A DNA stretch of 64,000 bases from Pseudarthrobacter oxydans (GCF_030812335.1 NZ_JAUSSN010000002.1:1-64000); one strand, 5' to 3'; positions 8,787 to 24,700 are shown, counted from the first letter of the stretch. Notes: a model not told the origin generated them from the sequence alone. Program-made: numbers and translations.

Positions 8787-9530
8787 CTACGGGGTGACGG
8801 GCACTCCGGCCGGCCAGGGCAGCAGCGCGGGGAGGTCCACGCCGTCGGCCGCCGCGGTGGCGCGCAGGCTGCCGAGGGTCGGGGTCCGTCCCGCGAGCCA
8901 GGCCGCGATATCGGTGAGCATCCCGTTGATGGCGGTCGAACGGCCGCCGGGGGTACCGATCGAGACGGCTGGCAGGCCGAGCGGCTGGAGCACGAACCGC
9001 TGTCCTTCCGGCACCCGCTCGGCGAGGAAATCGAAGAGATGCTCGCAGAACGGCCGGCTCCAGGTTTCCGGCCCGCGGCCCGTGCCGAGGTCGGTGGCAT
9101 GGATAACGAGCTCGCGCCAGAGCGCCAGTCCGCCGTCGAAGACGACTCCCCCGCGGAAGCTGATCGGCGCCTGCCAGCCGTCGTCGTCCAGCGTGCCAAA
9201 GGCCTGCAGCGCCCGGTCCAGGGCGGCGTCCACGTCGGCCCGGTGTTCCGCGATCGTGTGTCCGGCCGCCATTTCGATGGCGCGGGTCCGGCCCTCGTAG
9301 CCGCCGTCGTAGAGCTCGATGCTGTCGCCCCGGGCGGCGTATTCCAGCTGGCGGGCCATCGCATTGGCGATCCCGCAGATGTGGGCCAGCACGTGGCCGC
9401 GGGTCCAGCCCGGCAGTTCCGAGGGCGCCTTGACGACGTCCTCGTCGGAGAAGCTGGCGGTGATTCCAGCCACGATTCCGGCGGCGCGGCGGAGTTCGTC
9501 CAGGAGTTTTTCCGGGGTGATGGTGGTCAT
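8787..9530 (-). CDS. Maleylpyruvate isomerase family, mycothiol-dependent-type enzyme
   Basis: DinB/MDMPI-fold protein of 247 residues. The N-terminal domain shows the family pattern LPGWTRGHVLAHICGIANAM, whose histidine is one of the metal ligands, then LALWRELVIHATDLGTGRG with further candidate ligands. The C-terminal part (from about residue 165) is the small alpha/beta domain of mycothiol-dependent maleylpyruvate isomerases. ATG at 9530 is preferred because AGGA lies 8 bases before it; another ATG at 9539 is in frame. Substrate unknown. Mycothiol use fits an actinobacterium. Confidence 0.8.
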   Translation of the reverse strand: MTTITPEKLLDELRRAAGIVAGITASFSDEDVVKAPSELPGWTRGHVLAHICGIANAMARQLEYAARGDSIELYDGGYEGRTRAIEMAAGHTIAEHRADVDAALDRALQAFGTLDDDGWQAPISFRGGVVFDGGLALWRELVIHATDLGTGRGPETWSRPFCEHLFDFLAERVPEGQRFVLQPLGLPAVSIGTPGGRSTAINGMLTDIAAWLAGRTPTLGSLRATAAADGVDLPALLPWPAGVPVTP

Positions 9531-9578
9531 GGCGATCATCCTAATACGAAGGTCCTTCCAACACCGGATAAATGCCGG

Positions 9579-10109
9579 TTAACTGAAAGACTCCGGACCA
9601 AAGCGGTGGCGCAGGTGCCGGCGGTCATGCCGGGCCTGCCAGAACTCGATTTCCCGGGGCCTAAGGGCGTACAGCTGCCAGTCCGGGTTGTCGCTGCCGT
9701 CCGCGCCGGGCCGGGCGTGCCAGTCCGCAGCCGAGGCCTCGGCGGACAGCTCGACGACGTGCCCGGCCACGCGGACCTGACGGCCCTGCCCCTGCCAGAA
9801 GAAGTTCAGGGCGGCGTGCGGGTTGGCCGCGAGTTCGTGCCCCTTCCGCGATGCCCGGGAGGTCGCGAAGTGCCAGCCGTCGGCGTCGATGTCCTTGAGG
9901 ATCAGCATCCGTGAGGACGGCCGCCCGAGTTCATCCGCTGTGGCCAGGCTGCAGGCGTTGGGCTGCGGGACACCGGCGGCCAGCGCCTCCTCGAGCCAGA
10001 GCCGGAAGAGCTCCGCCGGGTCCGCGGGGGCGGCGTCCGGGTCGAAGTCCGGGAGCAGTTCGGGGAAATCGGGCAGGGCGCGCAGCAGCTGGCGGAACGT
10101 TTCGCTCAT
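9579..10109 (-). CDS. Pyridoxamine 5'-phosphate oxidase family protein (PdxH-like)
   Basis: FMN-binding split-barrel protein. The segment ACSLATADELGRPSSRMLIL with FFWQGQGRQVRVAGHV matches the FMN and phosphate-binding core of PdxH, and WQLYALRPREIEFWQARHDR matches its substrate-side C-terminal block. At 176 residues it is about 30-40 shorter than typical PdxH, lacking most of the N-terminal arm and the last strand. Pyridoxal phosphate synthesis is likely but a related flavin reductase role is possible. Start ATG at 10109. Confidence 0.8.
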   Translation of the reverse strand: MSETFRQLLRALPDFPELLPDFDPDAAPADPAELFRLWLEEALAAGVPQPNACSLATADELGRPSSRMLILKDIDADGWHFATSRASRKGHELAANPHAALNFFWQGQGRQVRVAGHVVELSAEASAADWHARPGADGSDNPDWQLYALRPREIEFWQARHDRRHLRHRFGPESFS

Positions 10110-10154
10110 GTCGCAATGCTAGCGGGGAGGTTCCAGCGGCAAACACAGAACGCC

Positions 10155-10259
10155 CCCTCAGTTATTGCGTGAAAGTTATTGCGTGAAAATCGGCAACGCT
10201 CTCTCACTTTCTTGGCGAAAGTGAGAGAGCGTCGGCCTAAACCCTGCCGAAACTGAGGG
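10155..10259. repeat. Nested palindrome with 14-base direct repeats after argH
   Basis: An outer inverted repeat CCCTCAGTT (10155-10163) and AACTGAGGG (10251-10259) encloses two exact tandem copies of GTTATTGCGTGAAA (10161-10174 and 10175-10188) and a strong inner hairpin (10196-10232). The arrangement fills the 167-base gap between pdxH-like and argH and resembles a small non-autonomous repeat element. Confidence 0.75.
10196..10232. terminator. Perfect 16-base-pair hairpin downstream of argH
   Basis: Arms ACGCTCTCTCACTTTC (10196-10211) and its exact complement (10217-10232) flank a 5-base loop, TTGGC. It lies 45 bases after the argH stop, a plausible end point for the long arg transcript. 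There is no clear U-tract, so its terminator role is inferred. Confidence 0.6.
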
Positions 10260-10276
10260 AGGGTCCGGAGTGGCGG

Positions 10277-12915
<2,639 letters not shown>

Positions 12916-12972
12916 TTGAAATGCTCCTTAGTTGTTTGGGAAAAATGTCGGGGAAAAGCTTGTCTACTGAAA

Positions 12973-12996
12973 GCCTGTCACATCCCTGTGGCAGGC
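12973..12996 (-). terminator. Hairpin between argR and argG
   Basis: GCCTGTCACA (12973-12982) and TGTGGCAGGC (12987-12996) pair with one mismatch around a 4-base loop. It could end or attenuate transcription leaving argR. The following U-run is weak, so readthrough into argG is likely. Confidence 0.4.
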
Positions 12997-13018
12997 CCAA
13001 TCTTCAGGCCGGGCAGGC

Positions 13019-13552
13019 TCAGCCGGTGCCGGCTTCCTCGGCTAGCTGCAGGAAGCGGGCGGCCACGTCGGCCCCGCCCAGCGGGTCCCGGGTGACCAGC
13101 AGCACGGTGTCGTCGCCCGCGATGGTGCCGAGGATCGAGGGCATCACGGAGTGGTCGATCGCGAGGGCCAGGAAGTTGGCGGCACCCGGCGGCGTCCGGA
13201 GCACCACGATGTTCGCGGACGCTTCGGCGGTGACCAGCAGTTCGGCGCAGAGCCGGGCCAGACGCGCGTCGAGGATCTCCTGGGTGACGCCGCTCTTGGC
13301 CGCGCGTTCCCCGCCCTCCCCCGGCACCGCGTAGACGAGCACGCCGTCCTTGCCGCGCACCCGCACCGCGCCCAGCTCCACCAGGTCCCGGGACAGGGTG
13401 GCCTGGGTGACCTGGACGCCGTCGTCCGCGAGCAGCGCCGCGAGTTCGGCCTGTGAGCGGACCGACTCACTGGTGAGGATCGCGGTGATCCGCGCCTGCC
13501 GGGCCGTCTTGGTGGCCGGGCTGGCCCCCGGCGAGGCGGGCTGGACGGACAC
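13019..13552 (-). CDS. argR: Arginine repressor
   Basis: Hexameric arginine-sensing repressor, 177 residues. The N-terminal winged helix includes [20 protein letters not shown] then [13 protein letters not shown]. The C-terminal oligomerisation and arginine-binding domain has [16 protein letters not shown] and the signature [15 protein letters not shown] at 13552 shares its G with the argF stop (TAGTG). It probably controls this cluster through the operator-like sequence before argC. Confidence 0.95.
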   Translation of the reverse strand: MSVQPASPGASPATKTARQARITAILTSESVRSQAELAALLADDGVQVTQATLSRDLVELGAVRVRGKDGVLVYAVPGEGGERAAKSGVTQEILDARLARLCAELLVTAEASANIVVLRTPPGAANFLALAIDHSVMPSILGTIAGDDTVLLVTRDPLGGADVAARFLQLAEEAGTG

Positions 13553-14586
13553 TATCCGAGAGCCTTCGGTGTCTGCGTCCGATTCGGCGCCAGCCCCTCG
13601 ACCATAGCCAGGCCGGAGCGGTGCATCAGCCACGCCATCAGTGCCTTCTGGGCGTGCAGCCGGTTCTCGGCCTCGTCCCAGACGACGGACTGCGGGCCGT
13701 CGATCACGGCCGCGGCGATCTCGTAGCCGCGGTAGGCGGGCAGGCAGTGGAGCACGACGGCGTCCGGCGCCGCGAGCTTCATCGCCGCCTCGTCCACGGC
13801 GTAGCCGCGGAACAGCTGCAGCCGGGCCTCCTTCTCGTCCTCCTGGCCCATCGACACCCAGGTGTCGGTGGCGACGACGTCGGCGCCGAGCAGCGCTTCG
13901 GCGGCGTCCACGGTGACGAGCACCGAGCCGCCGGTCTCCGCGGCACGGTCTTCGGCCGCGGCGATGATGGCCGGGGACGGCAGGTAGCCGTCCGGGCCGG
14001 CGATGCGGACATGCATGCCGGCGGTGACGCCGGCCAGCAGGTAGGAGTTGGCCATGTTGTTGGCGGAGTCGCCGAGGTAGCTCATGGTCAGGCCCGCCAG
14101 GTCGCCCTTGTGTTCCTTGATGGTGAGCAGGTCCGCGAGGAGCTGGCAGGGGTGGTAGTCGTCGCACAGGGCGTTGATGACCGGCACGCGGGAGTTGGCG
14201 GCCATGGCCACGAGCCCGGAGTGGGCGCCGGTGCGCCAGACGATGGTGGACACCATGCGCTCCAGGACCTTCGCGGTGTCCTCGACCGATTCCTTGTGAC
14301 CGATCTGCGCCTCGCCCGGGTTGATGATCAGCGCGTTCCCGCCCATGTCGGCGACGCCGGCGGCGAAGGACACCCGTGTCCGGGTGGAGGTCTTGTCGAA
14401 GATCACGGCGACGGTCTGGCGCCCGCTGCCCTCCGCGGCGAAGGGCTGGACGCTGTAGGGGGCGGCCTTCATCCGGACGGCGAGGTCCAGGACCTCGGCC
14501 TGCTCGGCCGGGGTGAGGTCCGTGTCCTTGAGGAAGTGGCGGACCTGGCTGTTAGAAGTCACGGTCGAAGTGTCAGTCGCGGTCAC
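13552..14586 (-). CDS. argF: Ornithine carbamoyltransferase
   Basis: Converts ornithine and carbamoyl phosphate to citrulline. The carbamoyl phosphate motif STRTRVSF, the ornithine-binding region HCLPAYRG and the motif [12 protein letters not shown] are present. GTG at 14586 overlaps the argD stop as GTGA. The protein is 344 residues. The very long open frame extending upstream to 15975 is antisense-like noise inside argD and argB. Confidence 0.95.
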   Translation of the reverse strand: MTATDTSTVTSNSQVRHFLKDTDLTPAEQAEVLDLAVRMKAAPYSVQPFAAEGSGRQTVAVIFDKTSTRTRVSFAAGVADMGGNALIINPGEAQIGHKESVEDTAKVLERMVSTIVWRTGAHSGLVAMAANSRVPVINALCDDYHPCQLLADLLTIKEHKGDLAGLTMSYLGDSANNMANSYLLAGVTAGMHVRIAGPDGYLPSPAIIAAAEDRAAETGGSVLVTVDAAEALLGADVVATDTWVSMGQEDEKEARLQLFRGYAVDEAAMKLAAPDAVVLHCLPAYRGYEIAAAVIDGPQSVVWDEAENRLHAQKALMAWLMHRSGLAMVEGLAPNRTQTPKALG

Positions 14587-15857
14587 TGGGCGTCCTTTGC
14601 GGTCTGGAGGAGGGCGGGCAGTGCCGCGAGGAAGCGGTCGGCCTGTTCGGTGGTGAGGATCAGCGGCGGCGCGAGGCGGATGGTGCGCGGGCCGGGGCTG
14701 TTGACGATAAAGCCCGCCCCGAGGCCGGCGGTCACGACGGCCGGGGCGACGTCGGCATCCAGATCGAAGCCGATCAGGAGCCCTTCGCCGCGGACCTCGG
14801 TGACACCGTCGACCGCGGCGAGGCCGGCACGCAGGTGCTCCCCCACCTCCCGGACGTGGCCCAGGACCTGCTGGTTTTCCAGCACGTGCAGGGTCGCCAG
14901 CGCCGCGGCGGTGGCGACGGGGTTGCCGCCGAAGGTGGTCCCGTGCTGGCCGGCGGTCAGCAGGGCGGACGTGTCCGGGCCGTAGGTGACGAGGGCGCCG
15001 ATCGGGAAGCCGCCGCCGAGGCCCTTGGCGAGGGTCACGGCGTCGGGCATGATCCCGGCGTCCTCGCTCGCGAGCCACTTGCCGGTGCGGCCGATGCCGG
15101 TCTGGACCTCGTCCAGGATCAGCAGGGCACCGGCGGCGCTGGTGGCCTCCCGGGCCGCCCGCAGATAGCCGTCGGGCAGCGGGCGGACCCCGGCCTCGCC
15201 CTGGATCGGTTCGAGGAAGACCGCGGCGACGGTGTTGTCCACCGCGGCGCGGAGGGCGTCGATGTCGCCGAAGGGAAGGTGTTCGACGCCGCCGGGCAGC
15301 GGGGCGAACGGCGCCCGGTAGGCTTCCTTGGCGGTCAGCGCCAGGGCGCCCATTGTGCGGCCGTGGAAGGCGCCTTCGAGGGCGATGATCCGGGTCCGCG
15401 GCTGCGCCTCCGGTCCGGCGTTGCGCCGCGCCAGCTTGAAGGCCGCCTCGACGGCTTCGGTGCCGGAGTTGGCGAAAAACACTTTGGACCCTGCGGGTGC
15501 CCTGGTGATCTCCAGCAGCTTCTCGGCCAGGGCGATCTGGGTGGGGCTCGTGAAGAAATTGGAGACGTGGCCCAGGGTGGCGAGCTGGCTGGAGATCACC
15601 GAGGTGACGAAGGGATGGGCGTGGCCCAGGGCGTTGACCGCGATCCCGCCGAGCAGGTCCAGGTATTCCTTGCCGTCGGCGTCCCAGACCAGGCAGCCGG
15701 AGCCGCGGACCAGGACCCGCTGCGGGGTGCCGAAGACGCCCAGCAGCGAGGAGTTGTAGCGGGACAGCCACTGCGCGCCGGTGGCATGGGAGTGGACGAG
15801 CTCGCCCACCGGGGAGTGCTCGAGATCCGTGGTCGGTGCTGTTTCGGTCGGGTTCAT
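14583..15857 (-). CDS. argD: Acetylornithine aminotransferase
   Basis: PLP-dependent class III aminotransferase making N-acetylornithine, 424 residues. Visible motifs: [50 protein letters not shown], and the PLP lysine in [19 protein letters not shown] overlaps the argB stop (ATGA), and its own stop overlaps argF. Part of the tightly coupled argCJBDFR operon. Confidence 0.95.
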   Translation of the reverse strand: MNPTETAPTTDLEHSPVGELVHSHATGAQWLSRYNSSLLGVFGTPQRVLVRGSGCLVWDADGKEYLDLLGGIAVNALGHAHPFVTSVISSQLATLGHVSNFFTSPTQIALAEKLLEITRAPAGSKVFFANSGTEAVEAAFKLARRNAGPEAQPRTRIIALEGAFHGRTMGALALTAKEAYRAPFAPLPGGVEHLPFGDIDALRAAVDNTVAAVFLEPIQGEAGVRPLPDGYLRAAREATSAAGALLILDEVQTGIGRTGKWLASEDAGIMPDAVTLAKGLGGGFPIGALVTYGPDTSALLTAGQHGTTFGGNPVATAAALATLHVLENQQVLGHVREVGEHLRAGLAAVDGVTEVRGEGLLIGFDLDADVAPAVVTAGLGAGFIVNSPGPRTIRLAPPLILTTEQADRFLAALPALLQTAKDAQ

Positions 15858-16810
15858 TTGTTGTCCTCGTCCGGGACGACCTGGGTGCCGATGCCCGCCG
15901 TCGTGAAGGTTTCCAGGAGCATCGAGTGCGGCAGCCTGCCGTCGACGATGTGCGCGCGTTCGACGCCGCCCTCAACGGCCTTGAGGCAGGCTTCCATTTT
16001 GGGGATCATTCCGGACTCCAGCCGCGGCAGCAGTGCGCGCAGTTCCGACGCGGTGAGCGAGGAAATCAGCGAGGAGCGGTCCGGCCAGTTGGCGAAGAGT
16101 CCCTCGACGTCGGTGAGGATGACCAGCTTCGAGGCGCCGAGGGCTTCGGCCAGGGCAGCCGCGGCGGTGTCGGCGTTGACGTTCAGCACCTGGCCGGTGG
16201 TCTGCGCCTGCTTGGCGCCCGGATCGCCGCCGCCGTCCTCGAAGATTTCCGGCGCGACCGTGGAGATCACCGGGATGCGCCCGGCCGCGATGATGTCCAG
16301 GATTCCCTCCGGGTTCACGCCGATCACTTCGCCGACCAGGCCCAGGTCCACCTCTTCGCCGTCCACGACGGTGCCGGTCCGGACCGCGCGGAGCAGGCCG
16401 CCGTCCTCGCCGGACATCCCGACGGCGTAGGGGCCGTGGGAGTTGATCAGGCCGACGAGCTCGCGGCCGACCTGGCCGGTCAGGACCATGCGGACCACGT
16501 CCATGGCCTCCGGCGTGGTGACCCGCAGCCCGCCCTTGAACTCCGATTCGATGCCGAGCCGGCTGAGCATGGCGTTGATCTGCGGGCCGCCGCCGTGCAC
16601 CACCACCGGGTGGATCCCGACGTGGTGCAGGAAAACGACGTCCTCGGCGAAGGCGCGGCGGAGCTCGTCGTTGACCATGGCGTTGCCGCCGTACTTGATC
16701 ACCATGGTGGTGCCGGCAAAGCGCTGGATCCAGGGCAGTGCCTCGATCAGGGTGCCGGCCTTGCTCTGGGCATCGGACATGGAGGTGGTCTCGCGGGTCT
16801 CGGTGTTCAT
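15854..16810 (-). CDS. argB: Acetylglutamate kinase
   Basis: Phosphorylates N-acetylglutamate, usually the arginine-feedback-controlled step in organisms that recycle acetyl groups. The amino acid kinase motifs [10 protein letters not shown] and [14 protein letters not shown] are present, with the nucleotide part [20 protein letters not shown]. It is 318 residues. A second methionine at residue 11 (MSDAQSK) is an alternative start. It lies 24 bases after argJ and overlaps argD. Confidence 0.95.
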   Translation of the reverse strand: MNTETRETTSMSDAQSKAGTLIEALPWIQRFAGTTMVIKYGGNAMVNDELRRAFAEDVVFLHHVGIHPVVVHGGGPQINAMLSRLGIESEFKGGLRVTTPEAMDVVRMVLTGQVGRELVGLINSHGPYAVGMSGEDGGLLRAVRTGTVVDGEEVDLGLVGEVIGVNPEGILDIIAAGRIPVISTVAPEIFEDGGGDPGAKQAQTTGQVLNVNADTAAAALAEALGASKLVILTDVEGLFANWPDRSSLISSLTASELRALLPRLESGMIPKMEACLKAVEGGVERAHIVDGRLPHSMLLETFTTAGIGTQVVPDEDNK

Positions 16811-16834
16811 GCTGTTCGTCCCTCCGGGAACTGC

Positions 16835-19281
<2,447 letters not shown>

Positions 19282-19285
19282 CTAC

Positions 19286-20377
19286 ATGACCCTCACCACC
19301 GCCACTCCGGAGCGACCAAAATCCCGAATCCGGCAGCCGAACGCCGTCGTCCTGAGCTACTCGGAACTCCTGAAAACCGTCAAGGCCGCAGGCCTGCTGG
19401 AACGCCGCGTCGGCTTCTACATCACGGTGTTCTCCGTTCTGGTCCTCCTGATGACCGCCACCTGGTTCGGGTTCGCCCTGATCGGTGACAGCTGGTTCCA
19501 GCTCCTCATCGCCGCGGCCCTGGGCATCATCTGCACCCAGCTGAGCTTCCTGGCCCACGAGGCCGGACACCGCCAGATCTTCGCCTCCCGCCGCGCCAAC
19601 GACTGGGCCGCACGGCTGCTGGCCACCTCGGTCGCCGGAATCAGCTACTCCTGGTGGGAGCAGAAGCACGGCGCGCACCACAACCACCCCAACGTGATTT
19701 CGAAGGACCCCGATATCGCCACCGGCGCCATCGCCTTCTTCCCGGAAGCCGCCGCCACCCGGCAGGGACGGTTCTCCTTCCTCACCCGCAAGCAGGGCTG
19801 GCTCTTCTTCCCGCTGCTGTTCCTGGTGGGCCTGGGCCTGCAGATCGACTCGATCAAGTTCATCTTCCAGCGCGCCCAGGTTACGCACCGCTGGGTTGAG
19901 ATCCCGATCCTCGTGGTCCGCCTGAGCCTGCTCCCGGTGCTCGCCTTCACCTTCCTGCCGTGGGGCATGGCGCTCGCGTTCATCGCGGTCCAGCTCGCCG
20001 TCTTCGGTTTCTACATGGGGGCCTCGTTCGCCCCGAACCACAAGGGCATGCCGGTCCTGCCGGCCGACAGCCGCGTGGACTTCTTCAGCCGCCAGGTCCT
20101 GACGTCCCGGAACATCTCCGGCGGCCGCTACATGGACATCCTGCTCGGCGGCCTCAACCGCCAGGCCGAGCACCATCTCTTCCCGGACATGGCCCGGCCG
20201 CAGCTCGACAAGGCCGCCGTGATCGTCCGCGAGTTCTGCGCGAAGCACCAGGTTCCCTACACCGAAACGACGCTGATGCAGTCGTACGGCATCATCGTCC
20301 GCTACCTCAACGACGTCGGTCTCTCCGCCGGACGCCACTTCGAGTGCCCGATGGCGACCGTCACCCGCCGCTACTAA
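19286..20377 (+). CDS. Membrane fatty acid desaturase
   Basis: Di-iron acyl desaturase of 363 residues, in the delta-6/delta-9 fatty acid desaturase family. Three histidine boxes are visible: HEAGH at 91-95, HGAHHNH at 128-134, and QAEHH near residue 294. Hydrophobic pairs at about 45-85 and 165-235 supply membrane spans. ATG at 19286 is chosen with GAGG upstream; an in-frame start at 19229 lacks a site. It would insert a double bond into membrane lipids, for instance in cold adaptation. Regiospecificity cannot be read from sequence. Confidence 0.88.
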   Translation: MTLTTATPERPKSRIRQPNAVVLSYSELLKTVKAAGLLERRVGFYITVFSVLVLLMTATWFGFALIGDSWFQLLIAAALGIICTQLSFLAHEAGHRQIFASRRANDWAARLLATSVAGISYSWWEQKHGAHHNHPNVISKDPDIATGAIAFFPEAAATRQGRFSFLTRKQGWLFFPLLFLVGLGLQIDSIKFIFQRAQVTHRWVEIPILVVRLSLLPVLAFTFLPWGMALAFIAVQLAVFGFYMGASFAPNHKGMPVLPADSRVDFFSRQVLTSRNISGGRYMDILLGGLNRQAEHHLFPDMARPQLDKAAVIVREFCAKHQVPYTETTLMQSYGIIVRYLNDVGLSAGRHFECPMATVTRRY

Positions 20378-20451
20378 GACGGCGGCACCGGGCTGCGGCG
20401 CGGTTCCGCGGAGGCCTCCTGCCCGGGGCCATGATTTTCCTGTTTGACCCC

Positions 20452-20480
20452 AAGTGACGGCCGGTTACCGGCCGTCACTT
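20452..20480 (+). terminator. Perfect hairpin after the desaturase gene
   Basis: AAGTGACGGCCGG and its exact complement pair over 13 bases with a TTA loop, 75 bases after the desaturase stop. A U-tract is missing, so it is terminator-like rather than canonical. Confidence 0.5.
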
Positions 20481-20620
20481 CGTCGTTGGCGCCGGTGTAC
20501 CTAGGATGGTGCAGGACAGGGCCGGGAACTCCGGGCCCGGAAGTACTCAATCCGGAAAATTCGGCCGGACATTCAGCCAGGAAGTTCATTGCGGAGCTTC
20601 CTGGCAGCAAGGAGACACAG

Positions 20621-21583
20621 GTGCATGCAATCGTCGCCCGCGAGGCCGGGGGCCCCGAGGTCCTCACGCTCGCCCCGGTGGAACGCCCGGTTCCGGGTCC
20701 CGGCCAGCTGCTGGTGAAGGTCGCCGCCGTCGGGGTGAACTTCATCGACACCTACAAGCGCAGCGGCAGCTACAAGGTGGGCTACCCCTTCACCCCCGGC
20801 ACGGAGGCCTCGGGCACCGTGGAGGAACTCGGCGACGGCGTGAGCGTCTTCTCCCCGGGCGACCGGGTCGCCACGGCCGAAGGCGTCAACTGCTATGCCG
20901 GCTACGCCCTGATCGATGAGGACAAGGCGCTGCCGGTCCCCCACGGCGTGGACGACTTCACGGCCGCGGCGCTGCCGCTGCAGGGCATCACCGCGCACTA
21001 CCTGATCAATTCCTCCTTCAAGGTCGAGCCCGGACACACCGTGCTGCTGCACGCCGGAGCCGGCGGCGTCGGACTCCTGCTGATCCAGCTGCTCAAGGCC
21101 AGGGGCGCGCGCGTCATCACCACCGTCTCCACCGAGGACAAGGAGCAGCTGGCCCGCGAGGCCGGCGCCGACCATGTGCTGCGCTACGACGGCTTCGCCG
21201 CCAGGGTGCGCGAACTGACCAACGGGGCCGGCGCGGACGTGGTGTACGACGGCGTCGGGAAGGACACCTTCGACGGTTCCCTCGCGGCCCTGCGCGTCCG
21301 CGGCACGCTGGTGCTCTTCGGTGCCGCCTCCGGGCCGGTGCCGCCGGTCGACCCGCAGCGGCTCAACGCCGGGGGCTCGCTGTACCTGACCCGGCCGACG
21401 ATTGGCCATTTCCTGCGCGACGCCCAGGAGCGCCGCTGGCGCTCGGACGAGCTCTTCGCGGCGGTGGCCGACGGAAGCCTCAAGGTCCGGATCGGCGCCC
21501 GCTACGACCTGGCGGAAGCCGCCCGGGCCCACGATGACCTGGAGCAGCGGCGCACCACCGGCAAGGTCATCCTGGTTCCGTAG
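20621..21583 (+). CDS. Quinone oxidoreductase, zinc-free MDR family
   Basis: NADPH:quinone reductase-like enzyme of 320 residues. The nucleotide-binding loop is HAGAGGVGLLLIQLLKARGA, and AVGVNFIDTYKRSG with FTPGTEASGTVEELG is the QOR signature region. Catalytic zinc ligands of alcohol dehydrogenases are absent. The start is GTG at 20621 with AAGGAG 7 bases before it; the frame is open upstream to 20444. Probably reduces quinones or enones. It is monocistronic by its flanking hairpins. Confidence 0.88.
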   Translation: MHAIVAREAGGPEVLTLAPVERPVPGPGQLLVKVAAVGVNFIDTYKRSGSYKVGYPFTPGTEASGTVEELGDGVSVFSPGDRVATAEGVNCYAGYALIDEDKALPVPHGVDDFTAAALPLQGITAHYLINSSFKVEPGHTVLLHAGAGGVGLLLIQLLKARGARVITTVSTEDKEQLAREAGADHVLRYDGFAARVRELTNGAGADVVYDGVGKDTFDGSLAALRVRGTLVLFGAASGPVPPVDPQRLNAGGSLYLTRPTIGHFLRDAQERRWRSDELFAAVADGSLKVRIGARYDLAEAARAHDDLEQRRTTGKVILVP

Positions 21584-21584
21584 G

Positions 21585-21605
21585 CCCTGCCGCCCGGGGG
21601 CAGGG
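21585..21605 (+). terminator. Short hairpin at the end of the quinone oxidoreductase gene
   Basis: CCCTGCC (21585-21591) and GGCAGGG (21599-21605) pair around a 7-base loop directly after the stop. A separate weak terminator is plausible. Confidence 0.4.
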
Positions 21606-21710
21606 GAACACGTCGGGAAAAGAGCGTGCGATCGACCGGCCGGAGGCGGAGTATTAACACAAAGCGAAGCCGGACACCTTCCGTTCACCTAGGCCGGAGA
21701 CGATCCCCCT

Positions 21711-24700
21711 GTGACTGAGCAACAACAGCAACCCCAACGCAGTGACCTTCCCCAGGCGCTCGCCACCGTCAGCCCGGTCTTCCAGGCCCAACTTCCGGGG
21801 TCGCTGGCCACACCGCCGGAGCGGACGCTGGTCGACATCCTGCATGACACAGCCCGGCGCTTCCCGGATGCCTCCGCGCTCGACGACGGCCACCAGTCGC
21901 TCAGCTATGCCCAGCTGCTTTCGGCGGTCCGGGCCAAGGCGCGGGAGCTGCACCGGGCCGGTCTGGGGGCCGGGGACAAGATCGGCGTCCGGATTCCCTC
22001 CGGCACCAACCAGCTTTACATCGCCATCCTGGCCGTGCTTCTCATCGGGGCGGCATATGTCCCGGTCGACGCCGACGACCCGGAAGAGCGCGCCCGGCTG
22101 GTGTTCGGCGAAGCCCGGGTCGCCGGCACGGTGCGCGGCGCCGGGGAGATTGTGACCGATGGCCCGCGGCCCCGCCCGTTCCCGGACCCGCGGCTGCCCG
22201 GCCCGGACGACGACGCCTGGGTCATCTTCACGTCCGGCTCCACCGGAACCCCGAAGGGCGTCGCCGTGCAGCACCGCTCCTCGGCGGCCTTCGTCGACGC
22301 CGAGGCCCGGCTTTTCCTCCAGGACGAACCCGTGGGTCCGCAGGACCGTGTCCTGGCCGGGCTGTCCGTGGCCTTCGACGCCTCCTGCGAGGAGATGTGG
22401 CTGGCCTGGCGCCACGGCGCCTGCCTGGTCCCGGCGCCGCGGGCCCTGGTCCGGACCGGCATGGACCTCGGTCCCTGGCTGATCAGCCACGGCATCACCG
22501 TTGTGTCCACCGTCCCCACCCTCGCCGCGCTCTGGCCGGTGGAGTCGCTCGAGAGCGTGCGGCTGTTGATTTTCGGCGGTGAGGCGTGCCCGCCGGACCT
22601 CGCCGAACGGCTCGCCGTCGAAGGCCGCGAGGTGTGGAACACCTACGGCCCCACCGAGGCCACCGTCGTCGCCTGCGCTGCGCCGCTGGGCGGTCCCGGA
22701 CCGGTCCGGATCGGCCTGCCGCTGGACGGCTGGGACCTCGCCGTCGTGGACGCCGACTCCCTGCCGGTCGCGGAAGGGGAAATCGGCGAACTGATCATCG
22801 GCGGAGTCGGACTGGCCCGGTACCTGGACCCGGCCAAGGACGCCGAGAAATATGCCCCCATGCCCTCGCTCGGCTGGACGCGCGCCTACCGCTCCGGCGA
22901 CCTGGTCCGCTACGAGGCCGCAGGGCTGATCTTCCAGGGCCGCGCCGACGAACAGGTCAAGCTGGGCGGGCGCCGGATCGAGTTGGGCGAGATCGACGCC
23001 GCCCTGCAGTCGCTCCCGGATGTGGCCGGCGCCGCCGCGACCGTGCAGACGACGGCGGCCGGCAACCAGATTCTCGTCGGTTACCTGTCCCCCGCCGGCG
23101 GCCGCGAGCTCGATCTGGCGGCCGCCCGGGAGCTCCTCGGCGAAAGCCTGCCGGCTCCCCTGATCCCGCTCCTGACCGTCGTCGATTCGCTGCCCACGAA
23201 GACCAGCGGCAAAGTCGACCGGCACGCGCTGCCGTGGCCGCTGGCGGGGGCCGGCGCCGCCGACGCCGCAGCGGCCCCGCTGAACCTCCCGGACGATGCG
23301 GCCTGGATCGTGCAGCAGTGGAGTGCGGTGCTCGGCAGCGCCGTGTCCGACCTGGACGCCGACTTCTTCGCCTACGGGGGCGGGTCCCTCGCCGCCGCGC
23401 AGCTCGTCTCCGCCCTGCGCGTGCGCTACCCCACCATCACGGTGGCCGACATCTACGCCACGCCCCGGGTCGGGGCGCTCATCGACGCCGCCCGCCAGTC
23501 GCTGCCCGAGGGCGGGGCGGGCCCCGCCCCGGAACGCACGGTCCGGCGCACGGCCCGCAAGTCGCAGGTCTTCCAGACCATGATGGGCGTGCCGCTGCAC
23601 ATCCTGGTCGGCATGCGCTGGCTGACGTACCTCATGGCGGCGAACAACCTGCTCTCCTCCCTCGCCGGCTTCTCTGCGGCGCCCACGGTGTCCTGGTGGT
23701 GGGTGGGCGCCTCCTGGCTCATCTTCGTCAGCCCGGCGGGCCGGATGCTGGTCTCCATCGCGGCCGCGCGGCTGCTGCTGCGCAAGGTGGTGCCGGGGAC
23801 GTACCCGCGCTCCGGCCGGGTGCACCTGCGCCTCTGGCTGGCCGAGCAGATCCAGGACCTGGCCGGCGCGGTGAGCCTGGCCAGCGCCCCCTGGGTGCCG
23901 TATTACGCCCGGGCCCTCGGGGCGAAGATCGGCGACGACGTCCAGCTCCACTCGCTCCCGCCCGTCACCGGCCTGCTCTCGCTCGGCAGCGGCTGCAACG
24001 TCGAGCCCGAGGTGGATCTGTCCGGCTGGTGGATCGACGGCGACATCGTCCACATCGGCGCCATCCGTATCGGGCCCGGCGCGACGGTCGGTGCCCGCAG
24101 CACCCTGATGCCCGGCGCCACGATCGGCGCCGGGGCCCGGGTGGAACCCGGCTCGGCCGTGCTGGGCAAGGTCAAGGCCGGGCAGCTCGTCGCCGGGTCC
24201 CCGGCCGAGCGGCGCGGCAAAGCCAAGCACTCCTGGCCGGAGACTCCCCCGGAGCACCGGCTGATCGGCCGGCTCTGGTTTGCCGGCTTCGCCACCGCCT
24301 CGGCCGTCCTGGCCCTGATTCCCTATCTGTCCGCCGCCGCCGCGGCCCTGGTGGTCTTTAGCTTCATCCGGGGCAGCGCCTCGCTGACCGCCGCGCTGCC
24401 GCAACTCCTGCTGTCCCTGCCGCCGGCGGCCCTGGTCTGGTTCCTGTCCAACCTCGTGCTGATCCTCCTCACCACCCGGCTCCTGGGGCTGGGGCTGGCC
24501 GAAGGCTACTACCGGGTGCGCAGCAGGATCGGCTGGCAGGTCTGGGCCACCGAACGGGTCCTGGACCTGGCCCGCGACCTGCTCTTCCCCATCTACGCCA
24601 GCCTGTTCACGCCCGTCTGGCTGCGCCTGCTGGGCGCCAGGATCGGCAAGAACGTGGAGGCCTCCACGGTCCTGCTGATCCCCAAGATGACCACCGTGGG

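Noticed and set aside
8489..9300. Plus-strand frames with repeated MSRRVMG-type peptides
   Set aside because: They are translations of the palindromic repeats, not genes.
21654..24404. 916-codon minus-strand frame opposite the Pls-like gene
   Set aside because: Composition is typical of antisense frames (Gly/Arg/Gln-rich) and it lacks any motif.
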